A stretch of DNA of 64,000 nt from Bacteroidota bacterium (lineage in GTDB: Bacteria > Bacteroidota > Bacteroidia > Flavobacteriales > Flavobacteriaceae), in contig CANFJB010000010.1 in NCBI GenBank assembly GCA_947447375.1, positions 28,412-92,411 of the forward strand. The letters run 5' to 3'. The notes beneath the pieces were generated by a model. That model had not been told where the DNA came from, made no database searches, and was given only the letters and a program-made list of their open reading frames with translations. The first letter of the stretch is position 1, and every line of letters starts with the position of its first letter. A program made the translations under genes and the position numbers. This document shows, one piece after another, positions 54,111 through 63,710 of this stretch.

Positions 54111-56531
54111 TTATTTTTTAAATTTTAGATATTCCCCTTTGAAATTCTGGTTTAGAATATTCATTTCAATAAATTCTCCATTTGCATTTGGAATTACTTC
54201 AATTGCAGCTTTTCCGTTTGCCATTTTTATCGATTCACTTCCGGTTGGAGTTCCTTGATTTTTCATAGTTGTACCGCCAGATAAACATTGAAAATAAACC
54301 CGATCTTCATAATCTAGACAACGCATATTGTTTTTATCAATTGCAATTGCGGTTACCAAATAATTACCGTTTTTCATTTTTTCAGCAGATAATTTCAGTC
54401 CATCAGCAGCGCCATTTTTAACATATCTGTAATTTACATCGATCGTGTCTTCAACTTTTTTACCCTCTTTTGAAATACCAACGGCAATAAAATTATTTTT
54501 ACCATCGGCAAAATTCACATCCCATGTCAGTCCACAAGCTGGATAAGCGGTAATATCACGGTTTTTAACTCCGAGTGAAACTCCATTTAAAAACAATTCA
54601 ACTTTAGGGCAATTGCTGTAAACACAAATTGTTCTTGGTGTATTTTTTGGCCCTTGACGATCAGTCCAAGTGTGCGATTCTATATAAGTAAATGGTTTTT
54701 CACTCCAATAACTTTTAAATACATAATAAGCATCTTTAGGTTTTCCATTTCTGTCCACAAGACCTTTCTGATTCATGTAAGGAATATCATCTTCTGGGCG
54801 TAATGGTGTTGCAAAATCTTTGAAAGCCCATTGCATATTTCCTACAAATGTTGGGTCGTTTTCAGAAATATGTAAGTGCCAATCAAATAAATCAACTATA
54901 TAATTTTCACTCCAATCCCCTATTTGAGCAATATTCGCCACTTTAGTTTGGACGATTGCTTCTTCCCAACCTTCAGTTTTAATTATGCCTTCACCATTAA
55001 TTGGATTTTCAGAATGTCTTCCCACATGGCTATCTCCACCATATTCAGCATGGATAAAATGTTTGTAATCCAATTTATATTTGTCGATTGCTTTTTTGTA
55101 ACTTTTATAACTTCCTGAATACCATCCAGACCAAATTGAAGGAGAAAAAACGTCAACAATTTTTGAACCTTCTTCGTATTTTCTAATTACCGTTTTACGA
55201 GTTGGATCTAATTTATGAGCCATATCATTCAATTCAGTCAAAAACGAGGTCATCTTTTCAGGGTTATCTCCATCAGGAAAATCAGGCAACCAACCCATTT
55301 CATTTCCTAAAGACCATAAAATTATTGAAGGGTGATTGTAATTTTGATTGATCATTTCAACCAACATATTTTTAGAATTCGTTTGCCATTCTGCGTTTCC
55401 AATTCCACCTCGACACCATGGTAATTCGTCCCAAACTAACAATCCTAACTCATCGCAGGCTTTATAAACTTCTGGATCTTGAGGATAATGTGCCAATCTA
55501 ACAAAATTAGCTCCCATTTCTTTAATCGATTCAAAATCTTTTCGGTGTTGCTCATTTGACATTGCTGCTCCTACACCAGCCAATTCTTCATGTCGATGCG
55601 TTCCACGAATTAAAACTCTTTTTCCATTTAGATAAAAAGGTCCGTTGTCTTTAAATTCATACCAACGGAAACCAACTTTATCTTCTACTTTGTCTTTTTG
55701 AATTCCTTTTTCTAATAATGTAACTGAAACCGAGTATAAATTTGGTTTATTTACGTCCCATAATTCCGGATTTTTAATTTCATTGAAATCAATAGACGTT
55801 GTTTCACCAATAATTTTTCCTTTTTTAGTAGCAACAACTTTACCTTTTGGGTTGGTCAATTGAGCTGAATATTCAAAATCAGAAACGGTACTTAAATTTT
55901 TTGTAGTTGCAATAACTTTTAAATTAGCCGATTTTTCAGAAACTTGAGGTGTGGTAATTTTTATAGAATCAATATTGCTTTTTGACATTGAAAGCAACCA
56001 AACATCTCTTGTAATCCCTCCAAAAATGATGAAATCACTTTTTTGAGAAGGAATAACTTCAATGTTGTAACTATTATCAACACGAACCATTACTTCATTA
56101 TTTCCTTCATGGATAAAATTGGTGATATCAAATGTAAAACCGATATAACCTCCTATATGTTCCCCTACTTGTTTGCCATTTACATAAACGTTGGTAGTAA
56201 TATTTGCACCTTCAAAGTACAATTTGTACAATTTATTCGAATCGATATTTGCAATAGCGATATTTTTTTTGAACCAACTTGCACTTCTTCTGTAGCCAGG
56301 TTGATCATCGGTTGCATCCTGATTGTTCCAAGTATAGGGCAAATTTAGAGCAACCCAATTGGTCGCTACATTTGCATCTGAAATATTTTTAGTGTCATTT
56401 TCAAGGTAATTCCACCCCAAATTGATATTTGTTTTAGTTCTTTCTAAATTTTGGGCTTGAATAGCTGAAAAACTAAATAAAAATAATATAGTTAATACGT
56501 TAAATCGGGTTTGTAAAAAAATAAATTTCAT
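54111..56531 (-). CDS. Glycoside hydrolase family 2 (beta-galactosidase/beta-glucuronidase type)
   Basis: The 806-residue exported enzyme (signal peptide to about residue 26, IQAQ) has the GH2 order of sugar-binding jelly-roll (about 30-190), Ig-like domain (190-295), TIM barrel (295-600) and C-terminal beta domains. GTHRHEELAGVG near residue 310, the acid/base in SLGNEMG (E411) and the nucleophile in HAEYGGDSH (E496) are all present. It removes a non-reducing-end beta-linked sugar from oligosaccharides in the periplasm. Beta-galactosidase, beta-glucuronidase and exo-beta-glucosaminidase are all possible. It starts four bases after the GH88 gene ends, so both act on the same oligosaccharides. 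Confidence 0.9.
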   Translation of the reverse strand: MKFIFLQTRFNVLTILFLFSFSAIQAQNLERTKTNINLGWNYLENDTKNISDANVATNWVALNLPYTWNNQDATDDQPGYRRSASWFKKNIAIANIDSNKLYKLYFEGANITTNVYVNGKQVGEHIGGYIGFTFDITNFIHEGNNEVMVRVDNSYNIEVIPSQKSDFIIFGGITRDVWLLSMSKSNIDSIKITTPQVSEKSANLKVIATTKNLSTVSDFEYSAQLTNPKGKVVATKKGKIIGETTSIDFNEIKNPELWDVNKPNLYSVSVTLLEKGIQKDKVEDKVGFRWYEFKDNGPFYLNGKRVLIRGTHRHEELAGVGAAMSNEQHRKDFESIKEMGANFVRLAHYPQDPEVYKACDELGLLVWDELPWCRGGIGNAEWQTNSKNMLVEMINQNYNHPSIILWSLGNEMGWLPDFPDGDNPEKMTSFLTELNDMAHKLDPTRKTVIRKYEEGSKIVDVFSPSIWSGWYSGSYKSYKKAIDKYKLDYKHFIHAEYGGDSHVGRHSENPINGEGIIKTEGWEEAIVQTKVANIAQIGDWSENYIVDLFDWHLHISENDPTFVGNMQWAFKDFATPLRPEDDIPYMNQKGLVDRNGKPKDAYYVFKSYWSEKPFTYIESHTWTDRQGPKNTPRTICVYSNCPKVELFLNGVSLGVKNRDITAYPACGLTWDVNFADGKNNFIAVGISKEGKKVEDTIDVNYRYVKNGAADGLKLSAEKMKNGNYLVTAIAIDKNNMRCLDYEDRVYFQCLSGGTTMKNQGTPTGSESIKMANGKAAIEVIPNANGEFIEMNILNQNFKGEYLKFKK

Positions 56532-56535
56532 AAAA

Positions 56536-57708
56536 TTAAAGAGATTGTTTTCTAATAATTGCTTCTAAAAAATAGTAATCAGCATAATTAATTGGCTGAT
56601 CAATTTCGTCTTTTTTAGGCCAGTTTCCAGTGCTGTGATCTAATAAAAATGGGGCTTTAACAGAGCTGTTCAAAAGATATTTATCAGAACTTAGTGTGTT
56701 TATTACCTTATTTGAGTAATCAAGATAAGATTTGTCTTTAGTAAAATTATACAATTCGATCAATGCCGATGCCATAACTGCCGCTGAAGACGCATCGCTT
56801 GGTGCGTTTGGAATACTTGGATCTTTAAAATCCCAATACGGAATTCCATCTTCTGGCATGTTTACGTTATTGATATAATATTTTGCTGTAGCTTCAGCTT
56901 GTTTCAAATATTCTTTGTTTTTGGTGTAACGGTAGCACATTGTAAAACCATAAACTGCCCAAGAATGGCCTCTTGCCCAAGAAGATTCATCACTATATCC
57001 TTGAAAAGTAGCTTTTTTTCTAACCCCATTCGAAATGGTATCATAATCAACTACGTGGTAACAGCTGTTGTCTTTTCTAAAATGATTTTTCAGTGTAGTA
57101 TTTGCATGTTGGATAGCAATGTTTCTGAATTTTGGATCTCCCGAAATTTTTGATGCCTCAAATAATAATTCGAGATTCAACATATTATCGATTATTACAG
57201 GATAATCGAACAATTCTCTACTATGATCCCAAGATCGGATGGCTCCTATTTTTGAGTTAAATCTGGTGATTAGCGTTTCTGCGCTTTTAACGATAATTTT
57301 TTTATACTTGTCGTTATTCTCGATCGCTAAACCTTTACCAAAGCTACAATAAACCTTGAAACCCATATCGTGAGTGGTTCCGTTGAATTTTTCTTTTTCA
57401 ATAAAAGCATTCCAAACAGCTGCTTTTTCCTTGTATTTTACGTCACCCGTTAATTTATAAATTTGCCAAAGTGAACCTGCGAAAAAACCGCTCGTCCAAT
57501 CTTTCGATTTTACTTTTTTGAAAACCCCCGTCGAAAGATTGACACTTCTTGGAATGCCAACCGAGTCAACCGGAAAATCCAATAGATAGCTGAATCTAGC
57601 GCTTATGTTTTTATTTATAGTTTTATCAGAGAATTTATTTTGAGACTGCGAATTAACATTTACAGAAAAAAACAAACTGATAAAAAGTAAAATTATTAAT
57701 TTCTTCAT
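56536..57708 (-). CDS. Glycoside hydrolase family 88, unsaturated glucuronyl hydrolase
   Basis: The 390-residue exported enzyme (signal peptide to about residue 20) is an alpha6/alpha6 barrel. The two catalytic aspartates of the GH88 family are visible: HDMGFKVYCSFG near residue 119 and IIDNMLNLELLFEASK near 173 (equivalents of D88 and D149 in the Bacillus enzyme). KDWTSGFFAGSLWQIYKLTG near residue 75 and YSDESSWARGHSWAVYGF near 237 are further family segments. It hydrates and releases the 4,5-unsaturated uronate left by polysaccharide lyases, feeding KduI. It is the first gene of a long run and is preceded by the best promoter match in the locus. Confidence 0.93.
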   Translation of the reverse strand: MKKLIILLFISLFFSVNVNSQSQNKFSDKTINKNISARFSYLLDFPVDSVGIPRSVNLSTGVFKKVKSKDWTSGFFAGSLWQIYKLTGDVKYKEKAAVWNAFIEKEKFNGTTHDMGFKVYCSFGKGLAIENNDKYKKIIVKSAETLITRFNSKIGAIRSWDHSRELFDYPVIIDNMLNLELLFEASKISGDPKFRNIAIQHANTTLKNHFRKDNSCYHVVDYDTISNGVRKKATFQGYSDESSWARGHSWAVYGFTMCYRYTKNKEYLKQAEATAKYYINNVNMPEDGIPYWDFKDPSIPNAPSDASSAAVMASALIELYNFTKDKSYLDYSNKVINTLSSDKYLLNSSVKAPFLLDHSTGNWPKKDEIDQPINYADYYFLEAIIRKQSL

Positions 57709-57785
57709 TTTATAATTTCAAGTTTTAGAAACTACATTATAACTACCACAGATTTTAAAGGGTATATAATTCCTAATTTATTCTA

Positions 57786-57812
57786 CAAATATAAAATGGG
57801 ATTGGATTTCAA
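57786..57812 (-). promoter_or_regulatory. Predicted promoter of the GH88-led operon
   Basis: The reverse strand has TTG (57810-57812), a 16-base spacer and TATATTTG (57786-57793), matching the flavobacterial TTG/TAnnTTTG layout with a spacer one base short of the usual range. It lies between the regulator gene and GH88, giving a leader of about 70 bases. The regulator's own binding site would be expected just upstream; no clear repeat was found. Confidence 0.5.
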
Positions 57813-57863
57813 TAATACAAAATAGGGTATTCAAAAATCCAAAATGGAATAATAAATGATAAA

Positions 57864-60800
57864 TTACTCTGATAAAGCGTCGTTGGAGAATTTACTTTGA
57901 TATTGCGAAGGAGTTTCACCAAATTTCTTTTGAAAGCATTTACTAAAATACTTAGGGTTATTGAACCCTACTTTATAGCTAATTTGAGAGATATTAATTT
58001 TATTTTGTTCTAATAATTGGGCAGCTCTTTTCATTCTAATTTCATGAATAAATTCGTTCGGAGTAAAATTGGTCCAAGCTTTAATTTTAGTAAATAACAT
58101 GGTTCTACTTACACCCAATTCAGCGCAAAAAAATGGAATGTCAAATTGTTCATTAGAAATATTTTCTTCTACGACTTTGAATGCTTTCTTCAATAATTGT
58201 TCGTCAAGGGAGGAAACAGCAATTTCACTTGGTGTAAAACTATCTTCTGAAGAAAATTTAGCTTTTAGTCTTTGCTTGGATGCCAATAAATTCTTGATTC
58301 TCAATTGAAATTCAGTTAAATCAAAAGGTTTACTAATGTAATCGTCAGCGCCACTTTCCAATCCTTCAATTTTATAAATCAAGGACGATCTTGAGGTTAA
58401 TAATATCACTGGAATATGACTGGTTTTAATGTTTTCTTTAATTTTAGCACACAATTCTGTTCCAACCATTTCAGGCATAATTACATCGCTAACAATTAAA
58501 TCGGGAATAAATTTCAATGCCTTTTTAAGACCGATTTCTCCATTTTCAGCAACAATTACATTATAGTCTTTTTTAAGGAGATTTTTCATGAAAGAACGAA
58601 GCACTTTGTGATCTTCAACAATTAATACAGTTAACTTTTCTTCACTAACTTCAATGTCACTAATGTCTTCTTGATCAATGTTTGGTGAATTTGCCAATTG
58701 GGCTTCATATTGGGCAACATCGTCACTAATTTTAAAGTCTTTAATTATCTCTTGATCAGAAAGATGATTTTTACCTGATTTTAATTCCACTTTAAAAATA
58801 ACACCGTTTGTAGATTTGTTAACTACACTAATATTTCCTTTGTGTAAGTTTACAATGTTTTTTACGATTGATAATCCTATTCCAGTTCCTTTGTTATAAT
58901 TAGCTTGAACTTCATTATTGGTAGGAATTTCAAAAAATAAATCGAAAATTTTGTCCACATATTCTTTAGCAATTCCAACACCATTATCGTCAACTTCAAT
59001 AATCACTTCCTTTTTTTCTTTTCTAATTCTAACAATAATTTCTCCCCCTTTTGGAGTGTATCTGAAGGCATTTGAAATTAAATTGTAGAAAACTCGTTCC
59101 AATTTTAATCGGTCAAAATAAACTAATATTTCGTCGTCCGAGGATTCAAAAGTATAGTTATATCCGCCATCTTTTGCATATTCGGTGAATGATAAAAAGA
59201 TTTCTTTAACATATTTTACAATATTCCCTTCGGCAGCTTCAAGTGTAAATTGGTTGGTTTCATATTTTCTAAAATCCATTAATCGATTGATTAATTTCAG
59301 AAGATGGTTGGCACTACTTTCAATTACAAGTAGTTTTTTATACATTTCATTCGTTCCGTTATAGTTCAATAATATTTGTTGTAACGGCCCTAAAATCAAA
59401 GTTAACGGAGTTCTAAACTCGTGAGAAATATTGGTAAAAAATTGAAGTTTGGCATTATTGTCTTCTTTACTTCTTTCATTTTCTCTATATTCTAAAAGTA
59501 ATTCTTGACGTAATTTTTCTTTCGATTTTACGATCCAAACAAAACCATATAAAGAAGCCCAAATTAACATTAGATAAATAGCAATTGCCCACCAACTTTT
59601 CCAAGGAGCTGGTTTTACAACAATTTCCAAAGTGGTAGGAATTTTATTCCAAACTCCATCATTATTAGCTCCTTTAACTTCAAATGTGTAAGTTCCCGAA
59701 TTTTGAATTGTAAAAGTGGCAAATGTACTTGACGTTGTGGTCCACTCATTGTCCAAACCAACTAAACGATAAGAATATTGATTGTTTGTTGAATTAATAA
59801 AGTTTGGAGTAGCAAAATTAATCGTGAAATTGGCTTTATCGTAACTTAATGTTAGCGATTTTGTATAAGTAATTGATTTTTCAAGGATATCATTTTCATT
59901 GGCAACATTAATCGATTTATTTGCAATTTTAAAATCGGTTAATATTACCTGTGGGGAGTATTTATTTACCGACAATTTCTTAGTGTCAAAATAGGTAATT
60001 CCTGAAGGACCTCCATAATAGAATTTATTATTTTCCAATTTTAGAAAAGCATTATCATTGAATTCATTACTTACTAAACCTGATTTTTGATCATATATAA
60101 AACTGATTTTTGATTTTAAATTGTATTTTATTATTCCAAAATTGGAACTCATCCATAAATTATTATTATCATCTTCAGAAAGTGAATGGATTGAGGTTAC
60201 CTCAAAATCATCCTTTTTGATATTTATTTTATTAAAATTTGAACCATCATAATTGTAAAGACCTTTCGCTTTGGTTCCTACCCAAATTTTACCATATTTA
60301 TCTTGATAAAGAGACAATATATCATCTCCTGAAAGTAATTTATTATCAAAGAAATAATGCTTGATATGGTAGGTGTTATTATCAAAATCATTTAGATTAA
60401 TTACGTTTAATCCGCTTTGAGTACCTATCCATAAATTGTCTTTTTTATCAATTAATAGTGCTCTTACACGATTATTTGTTAAAAAATTATCATAATAATT
60501 TTCGTTCCCTATCAATTGATACGTTTTGGAATTACTATCGTATCGGATCAAACCTTTTCCAAAAGTTCCAATCCATAATACTCCTTCTTTACTACCTCTT
60601 TTTATTACGTAAACGCCAGATTCTTTAAGGATACTTTTTAGATTTGGGTTAATTAATTCATTTATAAATCTTTTGGATTTTGTATCATATGCAGCAATTC
60701 CTTCAGTAAAAGTTCCAATCCATAGAATGCCTGAATTCGATAAATACAATGATTTTACATTATTAACTGCAACCCCATTAATTTTAGAAGTGTTGCCGGT

Positions 60801-61940
60801 TTTACTATCCAATACTGTAATTCCGCCCCCTTCAGTTCCTATAAATATGGAATTTGAGTCGGATGCTATCGAACTTACTACATCATAACTCAATGAACTT
60901 GAACCAGAATTCTGATTGATATTAGTGAAATTATTATTGGATTCATCCCAAAAACTAATGCCATTATAATATGAACCTATCCAAACTGACCCTTTCTTAT
61001 CTGTAAAAACGGCTTTTATTTTTCCGAAACTTAATTTTTTATCAGGATTATTATAAACTTTAATAACGCTACCACTTTTTTGAATGGTAAATAATCCTTC
61101 ATAAGTTCCAACCCAAGCAATTCCATTTTTATCAAAATCAATTGTTCTAACATCGGAATCTGTAAGATTTTGAGAATACGGAATTAATTTATTTGATTTT
61201 AAATCTAATTTTAAAAGGCCATTTTGCTTCGTTGCGACGCATAAATTTCCGTTAATATCTTCTTTAATGTCTTGAACGTAAAGGCTTTCATTATTTGAAC
61301 TGTAATATTGTTTGAATACAAATGAATCTCCTTTTCTGCCAATTATCTGACACAAACCTTTTGCGGTTCCAACCCAAATTGCCCCTGTTTTAGTTTTACA
61401 AATGGATAAAACAAAATTGTTAGGCAAGCTCGAAAGGTTCTTAGAATTGTGAGAAATTGATGTAAATTTTTGAGTTGATTTATTAAAAATTGACAAGCCA
61501 CCGGAAGTGGCAATCCAAATTTCATTGTTTATTTCTTTAATATTCCAAACGGTATTATTACTTAAAGAATTTGCTGAATTACCATGAAAATAGTGTTTGA
61601 ACACATTAGAAACAGGATTATAACAATTTAAACCATTGTAAGTTCCAACCCATAAATTGCCGCTTTTATCTCCTTCAATCGAAAGAATATCGTTGTTACA
61701 AATAGATAAAGAATCTTTAGGATTATTTCTAAAAACAGTAATATTCCCTCCGTCATATCTATTCAAACCGTCACGCGTTCCGAACCACATTTGACCTTGT
61801 AAATCTTGGTGAATTGCAATAACAGAGCTTTGAGAAAGCCCATTTACTGTAGTGATGTTTTTTAATCTATAAAGGCTAGATTGCGAAAAACATTGTACAG
61901 AAAGAAAAAGTATAAGAAAGAAATAAAAGGTTTTTTTCAT
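57864..61940 (-). CDS. Hybrid two-component system regulator (HTCS, one-protein sensor and AraC-type activator)
   Basis: This 1358-residue membrane protein has a signal peptide (to about residue 19) and a periplasmic sensor made of two beta-propeller-like arrays (about 25-690, repeats such as GNLWVGTYNGL and GAIWVGTAKGL). A Y_Y_Y domain (about 695-770), a transmembrane helix (about 777-800), HisKA with NISHEFRTPL (phospho-His H840) and HATPase with NLISNAFRYTP and GTGIGLSIV follow. A receiver with SDVIMPEM (phospho-Asp D1152) and a C-terminal AraC HTH (about 1255-1350) complete it. Such proteins bind a signature oligosaccharide of the locus in the periplasm and switch on its genes. Its placement inside the locus supports control of the flanking operons. 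Confidence 0.95.
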   Translation of the reverse strand: MKKTFYFFLILFLSVQCFSQSSLYRLKNITTVNGLSQSSVIAIHQDLQGQMWFGTRDGLNRYDGGNITVFRNNPKDSLSICNNDILSIEGDKSGNLWVGTYNGLNCYNPVSNVFKHYFHGNSANSLSNNTVWNIKEINNEIWIATSGGLSIFNKSTQKFTSISHNSKNLSSLPNNFVLSICKTKTGAIWVGTAKGLCQIIGRKGDSFVFKQYYSSNNESLYVQDIKEDINGNLCVATKQNGLLKLDLKSNKLIPYSQNLTDSDVRTIDFDKNGIAWVGTYEGLFTIQKSGSVIKVYNNPDKKLSFGKIKAVFTDKKGSVWIGSYYNGISFWDESNNNFTNINQNSGSSSLSYDVVSSIASDSNSIFIGTEGGGITVLDSKTGNTSKINGVAVNNVKSLYLSNSGILWIGTFTEGIAAYDTKSKRFINELINPNLKSILKESGVYVIKRGSKEGVLWIGTFGKGLIRYDSNSKTYQLIGNENYYDNFLTNNRVRALLIDKKDNLWIGTQSGLNVINLNDFDNNTYHIKHYFFDNKLLSGDDILSLYQDKYGKIWVGTKAKGLYNYDGSNFNKINIKKDDFEVTSIHSLSEDDNNNLWMSSNFGIIKYNLKSKISFIYDQKSGLVSNEFNDNAFLKLENNKFYYGGPSGITYFDTKKLSVNKYSPQVILTDFKIANKSINVANENDILEKSITYTKSLTLSYDKANFTINFATPNFINSTNNQYSYRLVGLDNEWTTTSSTFATFTIQNSGTYTFEVKGANNDGVWNKIPTTLEIVVKPAPWKSWWAIAIYLMLIWASLYGFVWIVKSKEKLRQELLLEYRENERSKEDNNAKLQFFTNISHEFRTPLTLILGPLQQILLNYNGTNEMYKKLLVIESSANHLLKLINRLMDFRKYETNQFTLEAAEGNIVKYVKEIFLSFTEYAKDGGYNYTFESSDDEILVYFDRLKLERVFYNLISNAFRYTPKGGEIIVRIRKEKKEVIIEVDDNGVGIAKEYVDKIFDLFFEIPTNNEVQANYNKGTGIGLSIVKNIVNLHKGNISVVNKSTNGVIFKVELKSGKNHLSDQEIIKDFKISDDVAQYEAQLANSPNIDQEDISDIEVSEEKLTVLIVEDHKVLRSFMKNLLKKDYNVIVAENGEIGLKKALKFIPDLIVSDVIMPEMVGTELCAKIKENIKTSHIPVILLTSRSSLIYKIEGLESGADDYISKPFDLTEFQLRIKNLLASKQRLKAKFSSEDSFTPSEIAVSSLDEQLLKKAFKVVEENISNEQFDIPFFCAELGVSRTMLFTKIKAWTNFTPNEFIHEIRMKRAAQLLEQNKINISQISYKVGFNNPKYFSKCFQKKFGETPSQYQSKFSNDALSE

Positions 61941-62009
61941 TTTTTATTACAATCAACACTGAAATTATATAGTGAAATTAACACTTATAAAGTTGATAAA
62001 CAAAGAAAA

Positions 62010-63689
62010 TTATTTTAATCGTTTTTTTAATTGATAATAATACAATGAAGGAATTTTTGTCATTGGTTTATTTACGAAATCGATAAACGCATCAGGGCCG
62101 TATTTTACAGAAAATTGTCGGTTTCCATTCACTCCAATGATTCTTGCAAACGGACCTTCTTCCATTCCGTTAAGTTCAATAGGAGAATTATTACTTCCAT
62201 TTACATCAATATTGATATTCCAAAAAGTAGAATACGCTCCGTGAGAAGGCTTCCAATAGCTAGCGCCACCACCTTCAAAAAGCGGATATTTATTATCAGC
62301 ATTGGCATCAAAATGAACTTTTATATTGTCAAATAAATTTTGATGATTGGCTCCCGCGTGTTGGTCTAAATCAGGATCAGTAAAAATTTCACAATTTTCA
62401 TATACATTTTTAGTAGCGAAAGTATTGAAACTCAAAGGGTGAACCGCTTTATTATAAACCTTTAAATTTTCTACTAAAACATTATGAACACCACCCATTT
62501 CAACTGTATAATGAGCGATATTTTTTCCTTCTGTAACAATATCTTTAATAGTTACATTGGCAATTTCTTCAGTTAAAATTCCACTTTCTGCATTGTTAAT
62601 CTTAACATCTTGAACCCAACTATTAAATAAACGGGTTAAAAAAATACCATTGTATCCTTGTTCTATATGATGTGCAACCCTTGCTGCATCTGGAAAACTA
62701 ATTCTTAAATGCTCTATTCCAACTTCAGATAAATGTTTCCATTCCACTAAAAGTGCTTGGTAATTTGGTTTGATATCTAGAAGTAACGGAGTTTTAATTG
62801 TAATTTTATTTTTGGAAATTGATACAATTTCAACTTGCTGTCTAACCAGCGGTAAATTGGGTTGTTTCCAATGAGAATAACCAATTTTAGTTTTCGAATT
62901 TCTATATAATGCTTCGATAATTTCGGCTTTTTCACCTTCTTTATTGAACAAATCCAATTCAACGACATCACCAACTTTTAATCCAACTACATCTGAAACA
63001 ACAAACTCTTTTTCCCCTCTATTTCCTTTAATAACTTTTGCAAGAATATTAGGAGGAGTTTCATATTTCTCCATGTAGGATTTTACCCTTTGATTTGGGA
63101 CTTGTGTCCAAATAAATCCAGCAGACCAAGCGAATTGTGAAAAAGGCAAATCAATATTGTTTTCTTTTTCTACCTGTCTTTTCCCTGTTGTTGTTAGATA
63201 TTCTCTTAATTCAGCTAAAGATTCTTGATCTTTTAAATACATCATTGGTCGAGGACAATAAATTTCTGTTCCTTGTGCTCCTGAACCTGCACCTCTTAAT
63301 ACAAAATTGCTTCTTTCAATATATAGAATATCGCTCAAAATTATTTTACCTGCTGGCAATTGAAGAACCACATTTCCAGTAACTTCATTAGCTGCTTTAA
63401 AAGCTTTTAATAAGGCTTTAGAATCGTCTAAATTATCATTGGCTTTTACACCATAATCAGTAGCCAATATTATTTTTTCTTTAATTTCAGGCAAACTAGT
63501 ATTTCCAAAATGATACCCTGCGTAACTAAAATCAGGTAAGAAATTTAAAGAAGCAACTTCCTTTTTACTTATTATTTCTGGTATTTCTTGCGCAGAAACA
63601 TTTTGAAAATTAAAAACCAAACCAAAAATTAGTGTCCCAAAAAGTAACGCTTTGTTTTTATATTTTAAATACAATAGTTTCATTTTCAA
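62010..63689 (-). CDS. Exported right-handed beta-helix protein, candidate lyase (no sorting domain)
   Basis: The 559-residue protein has a signal peptide (to about residue 33, VSAQ), a pectate-lyase-superfamily N-terminus (DYGVKANDNLDDSKALLKAF near residue 72, FVLRGAGSGAQGTEIYCPRP near 128) and a beta-helix to the C-terminus. It is homologous to 47779-49590: IEHLRIS, NSWVQDVKI, HAGANHQNLFDN (H449), FWNINID and SLYYYQLKKRL align in order. Lacking a T9SS domain, it would be periplasmic, giving the locus one surface and one periplasmic version. It starts 21 bases after the transporter gene and is followed 69 bases later by the regulator. Enzymatic function is unproven. Confidence 0.75.
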   Translation of the reverse strand: MKMKLLYLKYKNKALLFGTLIFGLVFNFQNVSAQEIPEIISKKEVASLNFLPDFSYAGYHFGNTSLPEIKEKIILATDYGVKANDNLDDSKALLKAFKAANEVTGNVVLQLPAGKIILSDILYIERSNFVLRGAGSGAQGTEIYCPRPMMYLKDQESLAELREYLTTTGKRQVEKENNIDLPFSQFAWSAGFIWTQVPNQRVKSYMEKYETPPNILAKVIKGNRGEKEFVVSDVVGLKVGDVVELDLFNKEGEKAEIIEALYRNSKTKIGYSHWKQPNLPLVRQQVEIVSISKNKITIKTPLLLDIKPNYQALLVEWKHLSEVGIEHLRISFPDAARVAHHIEQGYNGIFLTRLFNSWVQDVKINNAESGILTEEIANVTIKDIVTEGKNIAHYTVEMGGVHNVLVENLKVYNKAVHPLSFNTFATKNVYENCEIFTDPDLDQHAGANHQNLFDNIKVHFDANADNKYPLFEGGGASYWKPSHGAYSTFWNINIDVNGSNNSPIELNGMEEGPFARIIGVNGNRQFSVKYGPDAFIDFVNKPMTKIPSLYYYQLKKRLK

Positions 63690-63710
63690 TATTTTAATAG
63701 AATAAATAAA

